Shown one piece after another: positions 18,330-26,661 of a stretch of DNA of 64,000 bases. The stretch comes from Aquidulcibacter paucihalophilus (lineage in GTDB: Bacteria; Pseudomonadota; Alphaproteobacteria; Caulobacterales; Caulobacteraceae): positions 1,538,501 through 1,602,500 of the forward strand of contig CP127384.1 in NCBI GenBank assembly GCA_030285985.1, in the 5' to 3' direction. The notes under the pieces were generated by a model. The model was not told the DNA's origin. It searched no databases and was given only the letters and a program-made list of their open reading frames with translations. Position numbers and translations under genes: made by a program. Position 1 is the stretch's first letter. Each line of letters starts with the position of its first letter.

Positions 18330-18836
18330 ATGCGTCGGACTATAGCCTTTGTGAGTGTCATCATTGCTGCAGCGCCCGTGGGAGAGGCGGTCGCCCAGAC
18401 CGCATTCCAGTGTGACCCAGAGGAAATAGTCTCTCGAACAATCCCTAGGGCCCACGCTTGGAGAGCCGCTCCCCGGAGCGAAGGCCCTCAGCCACGAGTG
18501 ACGAGAAGCTGGTTGACGAAGGCCTTGGGGTTGGAATGGCGCGCTATGGATACGGAAGGGTTCGCAGTGACCGAATATCCGGCTCCAATCGGCTACCAAA
18601 CCGCATTCTTCGCATCGAGACGTGACAGCGGATATTGCGGCAGCGGTGGCTGTGCGATCTCTCTGTACACGTGCGGCGAAGATGGATGTGAGGAACCGTG
18701 GGTGGGTTTTGATGGCCCGATTTCGTATCCGGGCAGCACGTCAAACGGCTATGCGGATTTCATAGTGGATGGATCCAATCTTTGGAGCTTTGAGCGCGGA
18801 CGTTTCCGTAGCGTTTGCAATGTCTCATATGAGTGA
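18330..18836 (+). CDS. Small secreted protein of unknown function
   Basis: 168 aa with a signal peptide (IAFVSVIIAAAPVGEAVAQ). The mature part has eight cysteines, several close together (GYCGSGGCAISLYTCGEDGC), suggesting a disulfide-stabilised extracytoplasmic fold, and ends with a beta-rich stretch (YADFIVDGSNLWSFERGRF). No family recognised. It shares the module between repeat copies 8 and 9 with the divergent 307-aa gene. Confidence 0.6.
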   Translation: MRRTIAFVSVIIAAAPVGEAVAQTAFQCDPEEIVSRTIPRAHAWRAAPRSEGPQPRVTRSWLTKALGLEWRAMDTEGFAVTEYPAPIGYQTAFFASRRDSGYCGSGGCAISLYTCGEDGCEEPWVGFDGPISYPGSTSNGYADFIVDGSNLWSFERGRFRSVCNVSYE

Positions 18837-19032
18837 AGTTCAAACAGACCTTAGCGTATATTGGTCGTCGGACCTCACTAAAGATTAGATGTGTACTCCC
18901 ATGGTTTGGTGAGTGCTGTCAGCTAAACGCTAGAGGTCTTCGGAGGGACCTCTTCAACGCCCGGCTTTCTCGGCAGCGGACAGTTGATAACGGGGGGCAG
19001 ACATTCAGCCGGATTGGCGACCGAACACGTCA

Positions 19033-19061
19033 CTCAGTGCACAATACCAAAAGTGCCCTGA
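19033..19061 (+). repeat. 29-bp island repeat, copy 9
   Basis: Left arm CTCAGTGCA, centre CAATACCAAAA, right part GTGCCCTGA. It lies between two convergent genes. Confidence 0.85.
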
Positions 19062-19107
19062 CCAGTGACAGGCAAGATAAACCTCATCGGTACGCTGCGT
19101 GACTTCC

Positions 19108-19461
19108 CTAAGCGTCGTCGTCGCAGGGAAAGGTCGCTTGCATGGCCTTCATAAGAGCAATTGGCATAAGGTCTTCTAACTCGATCGTCCCCGCCGTCAG
19201 CTCTGACCGAAGGATTTCGTCAAGCTGCTCGGTAACAAGCGCTAGGTTGGGTGGTGCGCAGAACATTTTGGGGAGGCCATTAACCTCATTGTACGCGGTC
19301 GCCCATTTAAGGCCGTCGTACAGCGCAATTAGGTAAAGCGATTGGACGAGCTGCGCATCTTCGTTGGGCGCATTGATGTACTCGTCCAACGTCGGCTCGG
19401 CCGCCGCGGACCCAACGCCCAGCGACAGCGTCGCGATAATCGTCATCAGCGTGCGGCGCAT
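19108..19461 (-). CDS. Small periplasmic protein, possibly Rap1a/Tai-type immunity family
   Basis: 117 aa with a signal peptide (TLMTIIATLSLGVGSAAA). The mature 95 residues are helical with two cysteines (FCAPPN and the C-terminal FPCDDD) and a tyrosine/glycine pattern (SLYLIALYDGLKWA) that resembles Rap1a/Tai-like periplasmic immunity proteins, which bind type VI amidase toxins. No amidase toxin lies next to it, so this would be an orphan. It is alone between repeat copies 9 and 10. The family call needs a profile search. Confidence 0.55.
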   Translation of the reverse strand: MRRTLMTIIATLSLGVGSAAAEPTLDEYINAPNEDAQLVQSLYLIALYDGLKWATAYNEVNGLPKMFCAPPNLALVTEQLDEILRSELTAGTIELEDLMPIALMKAMQATFPCDDDA

Positions 19462-19583
19462 TCAACCCTCCATGGAATCAACTGAATAGCCGGTCCCGGC
19501 CATCGAACGGTAGCCGATTGTGGAGTCTTTGCGCTTCACCGTTTTCGACAGGGGGGCGGGGATGCTGCGCGCCGTTTCCCGCG

Positions 19584-19612
19584 CTCAGTGTAGATCGTGA
19601 AAAGTGCACTGA
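19584..19612 (+). repeat. 29-bp island repeat, copy 10 (closest to consensus)
   Basis: Left arm CTCAGTGTA, centre GATCGTGAAAA, right arm GTGCACTGA. It lies between two minus-strand genes, upstream of one and downstream of the other. Confidence 0.88.
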
Positions 19613-19647
19613 AGGGGCGGGCTGCGGCGTGCATCGCGCAACGCCCG

Positions 19648-20703
19648 CTAGCTGGCGAACAGGCCTGCAGGCATGAACAAGACAGGCGAACTCGTCTCAG
19701 AGCGCGCAGCCTCAAGCCATTCGCGCGGTCTGATGGCGCGCTCTTCGAGCTCGAGCAGCGGCGCTGCGCGCGTGATCGCGGCGGCTTCGCGTTGCCTAAT
19801 CTTCAGAGCGATGGGCCGCATCGATTGGTTGGCCGCAGCCTGTGCGAGCGTCCAGTCTAGGGTCCCTGGCTGAGCCTTAGTCTTTTCAAGAACTCCCTGA
19901 GAGAGGTCTGCCAGACCAAGCCCTCCGGTCAGTCTCTCGATGCTCTTCGCCCCGTCTCCCGCAGCTTCGCGCGCAGCCAGAGACTCGTCGCAGGCAGCTA
20001 GCGATGCGACACGCAGCGCGCTCGCCAAGCTCACTGCGTCCAGGAATGGATCGGCATCGAGGTAATGGTGGGGGGTGCCGTTCAATACGCGGTCGGCGCG
20101 CAGCTCGAAGCGAGACTGCTGGCTAAGCGCCCCTCGGGCGACGTCGTGCCAACGGCGCGTCCCTGCGTCGCCGCTCAGTTGCCACGCCTCATCGAAGCTT
20201 TTGGCCAAAGACTTGAGCTCAGCGAAATCGACGTCGATCGCGTCTCGCTGTAGCGCGTCTATCTTCGCACTCACCGTACCGATTTGATCGGAAAGTCCAT
20301 GCACCGCGCGCTCCACGCCGTCGATTTTCGCCGACATCACCGCAAAGCCTGCGATCGACACGCCGATACCAGTCGCGCCGAGCGCAAGGTTCGCGATGCC
20401 GAGACTCTGCAGCAAGCCGACTGCCTGTTCGAGACGCGCGACCCCAGCTTTAATCACTTCATTCTGCGCGACCTGAGCGACGCCGATCCCCACCTCAGCC
20501 GCCACGCCAACCGGGCCCAGTGACGCGCCATTCATCGCCATCGACGCCAATGGCGCAGCTTCTTGGAGGAACCCGACCCCTTTGCCAGTGGCCAGGTTCT
20601 TGATGACAGAGCCGAACACTTTGTACTGGCCGCTAGCGACTCCCTGCACGAGGTGCTCTGGGATCACGCGCAGAAAGATCTGGCCGGCCAGCTCGCCGAT
20701 CAT
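19648..20703 (-). CDS. Putative membrane-associated protein of unknown function, second gene of a minus-strand pair
   Basis: 351 aa, no family recognised. Residues 60-130 contain Gly/Ala-rich hydrophobic stretches (SLGPVGVAAEVGIGVAQVAQ; LGIANLALGATGIGVSIAGF), likely one or two membrane-inserting helices. A coiled-coil-like segment follows (KIDGVERAVHGLSDQIGTV). The C-terminal 180 residues are soluble and helical with little conservation visible. The start overlaps the stop of the upstream gene (ATGA), so the two are translationally coupled. Membrane-inserting proteins with a helical sensor part are common effectors in phage-defence operons, which would suit this island, but that is inference. 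Confidence 0.65.
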   Translation of the reverse strand: MIGELAGQIFLRVIPEHLVQGVASGQYKVFGSVIKNLATGKGVGFLQEAAPLASMAMNGASLGPVGVAAEVGIGVAQVAQNEVIKAGVARLEQAVGLLQSLGIANLALGATGIGVSIAGFAVMSAKIDGVERAVHGLSDQIGTVSAKIDALQRDAIDVDFAELKSLAKSFDEAWQLSGDAGTRRWHDVARGALSQQSRFELRADRVLNGTPHHYLDADPFLDAVSLASALRVASLAACDESLAAREAAGDGAKSIERLTGGLGLADLSQGVLEKTKAQPGTLDWTLAQAAANQSMRPIALKIRQREAAAITRAAPLLELEERAIRPREWLEAARSETSSPVLFMPAGLFAS

Positions 20704-21353
20704 GACAAGCTCATTCGCGCTGCGTGTGTCGTATCGTCAATCAGCGACACCAGCTGCGCCAACACCGGTCTTGGCTCGCCCGTTCCGCCCATCCAGCTTT
20801 GGGCGATGCGTTGCGTCGCTGCCGATCGAAGCCGGTTTTTCAAACCGAGCTTGTCTTGCAGCAGATCATCCGCGGCGGACCCTGCGCCGTCCGCTAAAGA
20901 CGAAGCGCGTTTGACCAACATCGCCGAGACCCTTGAGATCCCGCGCTTTTGTGGTTGGGTATCCTCCGGTTCCGAAGTGTTGTCCGAACCGACTTCGACG
21001 ACAGCGGTTGCCGCGGGCAGGGGGGACGAGGCCAGGGGGAGAGCAATCAAATCGGGCCGCGAGAGGGTGTCGGAAATGTCGCCGAGGCGCTGATCAATCG
21101 AGGCGAGTTCCCGGGCGGCTATCCCGAGAAACTCAGGCAAGCTTGCGCTCAGCGAGGCACCCATAAGTGCATCGATACGAGAGTTCGCGAGTGCGGAGGG
21201 GTTGAAGATCGTCTCTGCTGCGGTCGCGGTTTCGACCTCGCGATCAAACGCAGCGCGGGCGTCGATGGATTTCTGGTTTAGCAGTGCGGCTGCTGCAAGA
21301 ATCTGTCGGTCGCGCCATTCGGCGACAGCCTGTCTCGAGATCGCTCGTTCCAA
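20700..21353 (-). CDS. Helical protein of unknown function, first gene of the minus-strand pair
   Basis: 217 aa, soluble, mostly helical: basic N-terminus (ISRQAVAEWRDRQILAAA), long amphipathic middle (ASLPEFLGIAARELASIDQR), an acidic linker (VGSDNTSEPEDTQPQ), and a C-terminal domain (LLQDKLGLKNRLRSAATQR). No motif recognised. Its 3' end overlaps the membrane-associated partner. The 239-bp gap to the divergent DUF6880 gene must hold both promoters, so the three genes may be one functional unit. Confidence 0.65.
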   Translation of the reverse strand: MERAISRQAVAEWRDRQILAAAALLNQKSIDARAAFDREVETATAAETIFNPSALANSRIDALMGASLSASLPEFLGIAARELASIDQRLGDISDTLSRPDLIALPLASSPLPAATAVVEVGSDNTSEPEDTQPQKRGISRVSAMLVKRASSLADGAGSAADDLLQDKLGLKNRLRSAATQRIAQSWMGGTGEPRPVLAQLVSLIDDTTHAARMSLS

Positions 21354-21592
21354 CGCACTGCACTCCCCAACCCATTCGATCTCTAAGCAGGTTGGTGAGC
21401 TGAAGCCATTGATGGTTGCAACAATGCACAGCGGTAGGTGTCGCTCACGCGCTCGGCCGGCCTGGGTATGCGGGTCTTCAGGCCACGATCGCCGAAGCGC
21501 CCGATGCCAACCAGCCGCCAGCCTAAAGCGAGTGACGCCAAAGCCATCGACCGCGCTTGCCTTAAACCCCGCCTCTGCTGTCTACCAAACGA

Positions 21593-22963
21593 ATGGCCAA
21601 GCGCGCACCCACCGTGAAAAAGACGGTCACCGAGGTGAACCTGCTCGCCCTTGGACCTGAGCGACTGGCTGCCCTGTTATTCGACGCCGCAAACAGCGAT
21701 CCGAACTTGAAGCGCCGCCTCCGAATGGAGCTCGCCGCTGAGATCAGCGCCGCTGATCTCGCGTTCGAGCTCGACAAGCGTCTCACCACGCTCGCCACCA
21801 GTCGCGCTCGTATCTCTTGGCGCAAGCGACCAGCGTTGCTCGCCGACCTGAGCGCGTTGCGCGCCATCATCATCGATCGCTTGTCCCCGCTTGATGTGAA
21901 GCTAGCGCTCGATCGCCTGGTCGCCTGGTTCGATCTGTACCCGTCCCTCAGCGCGCGCGTCAGCGATGCAAAGGGGGAACTGCCGTTGCTGTTTGATGCA
22001 GCGTCGGTCGACCTTGCGGCGCTCGCGTCGATGGCTGGACCTGACGTTGCAGCACCGGCGCTCACCGAGGCGCTGTCGACGCGCCTGAACCAATGGGCGT
22101 CTTGGGTGGGGCGCGGCGCACACGAACTGAGCACTGAGCTCGCACAGAGACTGCTGGTCGAGCTCACCAAGGGGCGCGCTAAACCAACTGGTCGACTTGC
22201 GCTGGTGGTACGCAAGCTTGCTGATCGTAGCGGTGACCTCGATGCGTGGATCCAGTCGATCTCTGAAGACGACTTTCGCAAACCAGACATCGCCGCTGAG
22301 ATCGCGCGGCGACTGGCCGAAGGCGGTCGCGCCGCTGAAGCGCGCATCGCACTCGATGCGTCGCGTATTAGCAGTGAGCCGGTCTTCACGGCGCGTGCCG
22401 GGAGAGGGGACCTGCCGGCGCAATCGGATGCCTGGTCAACCGCAGAGATTGTTGTGCTCGAAGCGGAGGGGCGCGCCGAGGAAGCAGACGAGGCGCGATG
22501 GCGCGTGTTTGAACGTACGCTGTCTGCTGACGCGCTGCGCACGCTGATCGCGAAGCTTGCTGACTTCGAAGACGTCGTCGCGCTCGACCGCGCATTCGCG
22601 CTCGCCGCAGGTCACCCCGACGCCATGAAAGGTCTGTCGTTCCTCATGAACTGGCCAGCGTTGCGTGAAGCAGCTGACCTGATCGTGGTGCGTCGCGCTC
22701 AGCTGAGGGGTGGGCATGACGACATACCGCTTTGGTCGTCGCGGTTGGCGGTGAGATATCCGTTGGCTGCGGTGCTGCTGACGAGAGCACGCGCGAGAGC
22801 GCTGGTGACGCTGGGGAGTGGGATCACCGAAGAGGTGCAAGGTTTGATCGGGGAGGCGGAGGCGCTCGCGGGCGGTCTCGACGACGACGCGCTGGTCGAC
22901 GATCACGCATCGTTTGTGAGTGAGCTTCAGACGCTCGCCTCACCGCGACGTCGGCGATGGTGA
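21593..22963 (+). CDS. DUF6880 family protein
   Basis: 456 aa, alpha-helical solenoid-like. The N-terminus (LLALGPERLAALLFDAANSD followed by a run of Leu/Ala/Arg helices) and ISWRKRPALLADLSALR match what I recall of DUF6880 proteins, which are frequent in alphaproteobacteria and of unknown function. TPR-like spacing continues through residues 180-440 (AEIARRLAEGGRAAEARIAL). The C-terminus is basic (SPRRRRW). It is divergent from the two minus-strand genes and forms one repeat-bounded module with them. The family call is from memory and unsearched. Confidence 0.65.
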   Translation: MAKRAPTVKKTVTEVNLLALGPERLAALLFDAANSDPNLKRRLRMELAAEISAADLAFELDKRLTTLATSRARISWRKRPALLADLSALRAIIIDRLSPLDVKLALDRLVAWFDLYPSLSARVSDAKGELPLLFDAASVDLAALASMAGPDVAAPALTEALSTRLNQWASWVGRGAHELSTELAQRLLVELTKGRAKPTGRLALVVRKLADRSGDLDAWIQSISEDDFRKPDIAAEIARRLAEGGRAAEARIALDASRISSEPVFTARAGRGDLPAQSDAWSTAEIVVLEAEGRAEEADEARWRVFERTLSADALRTLIAKLADFEDVVALDRAFALAAGHPDAMKGLSFLMNWPALREAADLIVVRRAQLRGGHDDIPLWSSRLAVRYPLAAVLLTRARARALVTLGSGITEEVQGLIGEAEALAGGLDDDALVDDHASFVSELQTLASPRRRRW

Positions 22964-23008
22964 GCAAGCAGCTCAGCGGCCGCGGAGTCTAAGCGGCCAA
23001 AACCGCCT

Positions 23009-23037
23009 CTTAGTGCAGATGACGACAAACGAACTGA
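23009..23037 (+). repeat. 29-bp island repeat, copy 11
   Basis: Left arm CTTAGTGCA, centre GATGACGACAAA, right part CGAACTGA. It lies 45 bp after the DUF6880 stop and 135 bp before the Druantia-like pair. Confidence 0.82.
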
Positions 23038-23172
23038 GGCGGTAGTGGCGTCCACGCTCCGCCATCCTTATTGGGGCCTACGACCGATTTTGACGCGCCG
23101 CTGACCTATAGGCCTTTCCATTCACCCGTAACGGTTGTCTTATGAGGTGAAGAGAAGTCTTGGGGGTGTGGG

Positions 23173-26100
23173 GTGAGCGTACTAGGTCGAGGGGATGCGT
23201 CTGTCGTTGGGATGGGACGGGCGTCTGTCAGCGATCTGCGCAAGATCTTCGAGCAGCAACGAAACAATGTCGCCGCGCTCGAGGGCCTCAGCGCTGAACT
23301 CAAGAAGCGTTCATGCGACGCTGGTTTTGACCTCTTGGCTGAGGTCGCGCGGGCTCTGGTGGCAGCCCGAAAGGTACAGCCGGTAGACACGCAACATCCT
23401 GCCCAAGCGATTCTGAGCGCTCGAAAACTAACGCGGCCGGATGGACGCCCGCTCTTTCGGTATCGACTTGAGCTGACCGAGTGGGAGCGGCTGCGGCGCC
23501 ACTTGCTTCAACTGACTCGAACAAGAGCGATTGAGCGGGCGGATGAGCGAGATGCAGCGGTCTTTGCGATCTATGCAGCGGAGTGGTTTCGTCGGGAGTT
23601 CGAAGGGGGGGCTTACCGATGGGATCAGCTGCTCAAGAGCCTAGGCGGTGTCACGCCCGAGATCACGGCGTCGCTGGCGCGACGTGGATTGAAGTGGTGG
23701 GGACGCAGCGCGCATCGCACTGATCACGGCGAACAACGGTTGATGTCTCTCGCGCTCGAGGGAGGGTTTCCGACACGTCTGCTCGGTTCAAGGGAGCAGG
23801 GGTGGTTGGCAGGCACTCTGCGTCGCCTGATTGCTCGCACCGCGGTGCTGGGCGAACAGAGCCTCGAAGCGGTTGTCGAACTCGCTGTCGCCGACGCAGC
23901 AGTCCCCCAAACCTTCCGCAAGCCCGAGTTCTTCACACTGCTTGCCGAGCTGGCACTGGCCATCGTCGAGCTGCGCGTTGAAGTAGCACCCGACGCCCTC
24001 CAAGCAGGTGTACCGACGTCGGCTTGGTTGGACGCGCGTCGGGAAGGATGGCGGGACGAACTGCCGATCGCGCTTGAAGGCGAGGGGGCAAGTAGGCTCA
24101 TTGACGAGCTCGTCAGCCAAAGCCTCGATCGTTTAGGCGGTTCGGCTGCTCGTTGTTGGCGCATGCTCGTCCGAAGGGATGGCGGTTGGTCGCCGGGGCT
24201 AAGGCTCGCGGTCGACGGTGAGATTCGCGTCCCCGCGTCGATACGTACGATCCAAACCAGACTGCGCGTTCATGCCATTGGCGATCTTGGCGATCGGCTG
24301 GCTGGTGAGATCGCGCTTCTTGATCCGCCCGGTGAAGAAGGCGCTTGGATCGCTCGGCCGCGCCCCGCAGCGCCTCGGCGTTCGTTGCGCAACTTCGCAT
24401 TCTCCTCCCCCGTGCAGGTGGAGCTACGCTCTGACGGTCAGCGTGTGGCGGCCTTGACCTGGTCGCCGGCTGGGGAGCCGATTCATGCCGAGGTTCTTGC
24501 CTTCGTCGACGAGCGCGACACCGACTGCGAGACGGCGGAAGAGCTGATATTGCTAGGGTGCGGCTCGCAGCGAGCACGACACAAGGCCATTTATGTTTGG
24601 GCTCCTGCCAGCCACGTCGCAACTACAACAAAAGGTGATGCTCTAGGCAGCATATGGGAGGGCTCGGGGCGCAGGCTCTTTCACATAACCTCACCGGCAC
24701 TTGTTGGGTCACCTGATGAAGATTTGGGCTTCTATTACGAGCCGAATACCGCCGCTGGGCGCGCAGAGATTCTGCACCTGGATGGTCCGGAAAGTCGAGC
24801 CATAAGCGCAGGCTGTCAGGTCTTCATCGGCGTGCCCGCGGTCTTTCTTCAAACGGGCGTGGCGAGGACGGCGTACGGGTTTGGTGAAGTATTCTGGCGT
24901 CTTGTCGGGGAACGCGCGTGGACTGACTTGAAGCGTCAGCGACTTGGGTTCGGGCTCGTCGACTTGGTTTGGCGTTCGGCTGACACACGTGCTGCTCGCG
25001 ACCGTCGTCGCTTCATTATTCTTCCAACCGACCTGGTCGTTCGAAGCCGCGCCATCGCAAACGGGGGTGCGGAGTTTTGGTTGGAGGGTGCAGAGGGCTG
25101 GCGTCTCGAGGCGGATCCAACCTTCGGCTATGGAGCTGAAGCGATCGACCGAGGTTTTCGGGCCGTCTGGTCAATCGATCGCCGCAAGACAATCGCTCTT
25201 CGCTTGATTACGCCCGAGGGGCGCACGGTGGAGGTCACGACCCGTTTTCCGCTGGGTGACGGGGCCTTGGTCGGCGCCAATGGCGATGTTTTGGCTGACA
25301 ACGCGTCGGTGACGTTGAAGCAACTGCGGGGGGCGCGAGCGTTTGCTCGGGGCAAAGGCAAGCTCGCGATTGAAACGACAACCCGTGAGAACCGCACTGT
25401 TTATCATCAGGTCTTTGAAGACGAATGCTCCCTGTGGTCGCTGAGAGAGCGGATTGCCGCGTTGATGGAGGCGTCTGACGACCTGGATGCCGAGGTGCGT
25501 GTCGCTTTCGAACCCAACGGTCCAAGTCTGCGAGTTAGACGGTTTGCTTATGACATCGAGTTAGCTAGTGGCACGGTACGACTGAGCAGGCCGGTGTCAG
25601 GGACTGGGGAACAGCTTTCGTTCGAGTGGCGATCGTTGGCCGATATGACAGGGACCGGACAACGGACGATCGCCGAGTTGAGCGTCGCCGACGCAATGTC
25701 GATGCGCGCTTTTGCTCTTCCGACTGATCTTTCCGGCCCAGGGATTGTCTATCTGTGCGAGGGAGAGGCGGTTGTCAGCCGTCCCCGGTTTGTTCGGGGT
25801 CTCGCCGTGTCTGAGCACGACCTCAACAGCCTCCAGAAGGCAGTTGTTCAAGAAGGTGCGGACTACGATGCATCGCTTAGGGCCGCTTTCGAATTCATCG
25901 AGGATTCCGCGAATGACTCGTCGGAAGGTCTGCGGTGGCTGCATCAGCTCGTTGCCGTCAGCTCACGCTTCCCCGCTACAACTTTTAACGTCCTGAAGAA
26001 CCTCGGTCGTCGGTCCCGCATGTTGGCCCACTTGATCGCTTCAAGCACCACCGATGAAGCGCTTGAACGTGTATGGGCGTTGGAGCCCGAACTGCCCTTC

Positions 26101-26661
26101 CTCTGGGTTTTGGTTTCGTTGGAAGACTGGCGCCAGGCGTTCAGCAGTCAATACCAACGCACGTACCAAGGTCTGCGGTCGATTGGATGGGATGAATCGA
26201 AGGCGCAGGCGACTGCGGCGGCGCAGATCAACGTGACTATCGACAAACTCATTTCGCTCGATGAAGATTTGCGAGCGCCTATTGTAGCAGCTGGGCTCCG
26301 GCAACAAGCAGGCGAGAGCGACCTCCGATCACCGCGCGATCTAGGCCAAGACCGGATTCGTAGATTGGCCGGCTCTGATCATGAGCGTAGGCGCAGCTCG
26401 TGCTTTATGACCGATGACGTCCTTCGCAATGAGCTCGAAAAGCTCCCTCAGTGGTTCATCGATTTCCATGAGGACCATTGGGAAGGCTTACAGGCCCCCG
26501 TGGTCGCTGCACTAAGAGCTGCTGATTTAGTGAAGCTCCTGGCACGTCAACGGCTCCGCATCAGGGAGGCCATGCTGGAAGACCCAGAGCATTTTTCCGA
26601 AGCCTATGAGGCCTGTCTGCTGAGTCTGGCCAAAGTTCCCCACGTCGAGGTTTCCGCATGA
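23173..26661 (+). CDS. Druantia type III DruH-like protein
   Basis: 1162 aa with no catalytic motif that I recognise. It lies directly upstream of, and overlaps by 4 bases, a 2029-aa DUF1998 helicase. A roughly 1100-residue unknown protein followed by a roughly 2000-residue DruE helicase is the two-gene architecture of Druantia type III anti-phage systems (DruH-DruE), so the call rests on size and partner. The body is a mix of beta-rich segments (about 390-880) and helical termini. Residues 19-62 form a small helical module (LEGLSAEL then RSCDAGFDLLAEVARAL) that recurs at the N-terminus of the SF1 helicase at 32972. GTG 23173 is used; ATG 23212 is an alternative. Confidence 0.65.
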   Translation: MSVLGRGDASVVGMGRASVSDLRKIFEQQRNNVAALEGLSAELKKRSCDAGFDLLAEVARALVAARKVQPVDTQHPAQAILSARKLTRPDGRPLFRYRLELTEWERLRRHLLQLTRTRAIERADERDAAVFAIYAAEWFRREFEGGAYRWDQLLKSLGGVTPEITASLARRGLKWWGRSAHRTDHGEQRLMSLALEGGFPTRLLGSREQGWLAGTLRRLIARTAVLGEQSLEAVVELAVADAAVPQTFRKPEFFTLLAELALAIVELRVEVAPDALQAGVPTSAWLDARREGWRDELPIALEGEGASRLIDELVSQSLDRLGGSAARCWRMLVRRDGGWSPGLRLAVDGEIRVPASIRTIQTRLRVHAIGDLGDRLAGEIALLDPPGEEGAWIARPRPAAPRRSLRNFAFSSPVQVELRSDGQRVAALTWSPAGEPIHAEVLAFVDERDTDCETAEELILLGCGSQRARHKAIYVWAPASHVATTTKGDALGSIWEGSGRRLFHITSPALVGSPDEDLGFYYEPNTAAGRAEILHLDGPESRAISAGCQVFIGVPAVFLQTGVARTAYGFGEVFWRLVGERAWTDLKRQRLGFGLVDLVWRSADTRAARDRRRFIILPTDLVVRSRAIANGGAEFWLEGAEGWRLEADPTFGYGAEAIDRGFRAVWSIDRRKTIALRLITPEGRTVEVTTRFPLGDGALVGANGDVLADNASVTLKQLRGARAFARGKGKLAIETTTRENRTVYHQVFEDECSLWSLRERIAALMEASDDLDAEVRVAFEPNGPSLRVRRFAYDIELASGTVRLSRPVSGTGEQLSFEWRSLADMTGTGQRTIAELSVADAMSMRAFALPTDLSGPGIVYLCEGEAVVSRPRFVRGLAVSEHDLNSLQKAVVQEGADYDASLRAAFEFIEDSANDSSEGLRWLHQLVAVSSRFPATTFNVLKNLGRRSRMLAHLIASSTTDEALERVWALEPELPFLWVLVSLEDWRQAFSSQYQRTYQGLRSIGWDESKAQATAAAQINVTIDKLISLDEDLRAPIVAAGLRQQAGESDLRSPRDLGQDRIRRLAGSDHERRRSSCFMTDDVLRNELEKLPQWFIDFHEDHWEGLQAPVVAALRAADLVKLLARQRLRIREAMLEDPEHFSEAYEACLLSLAKVPHVEVSA

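Noticed and set aside
18833..19102. 89-aa ORF after the small secreted protein
   Set aside because: It spans repeat copy 9, has no ribosome site of note and no protein-like pattern.
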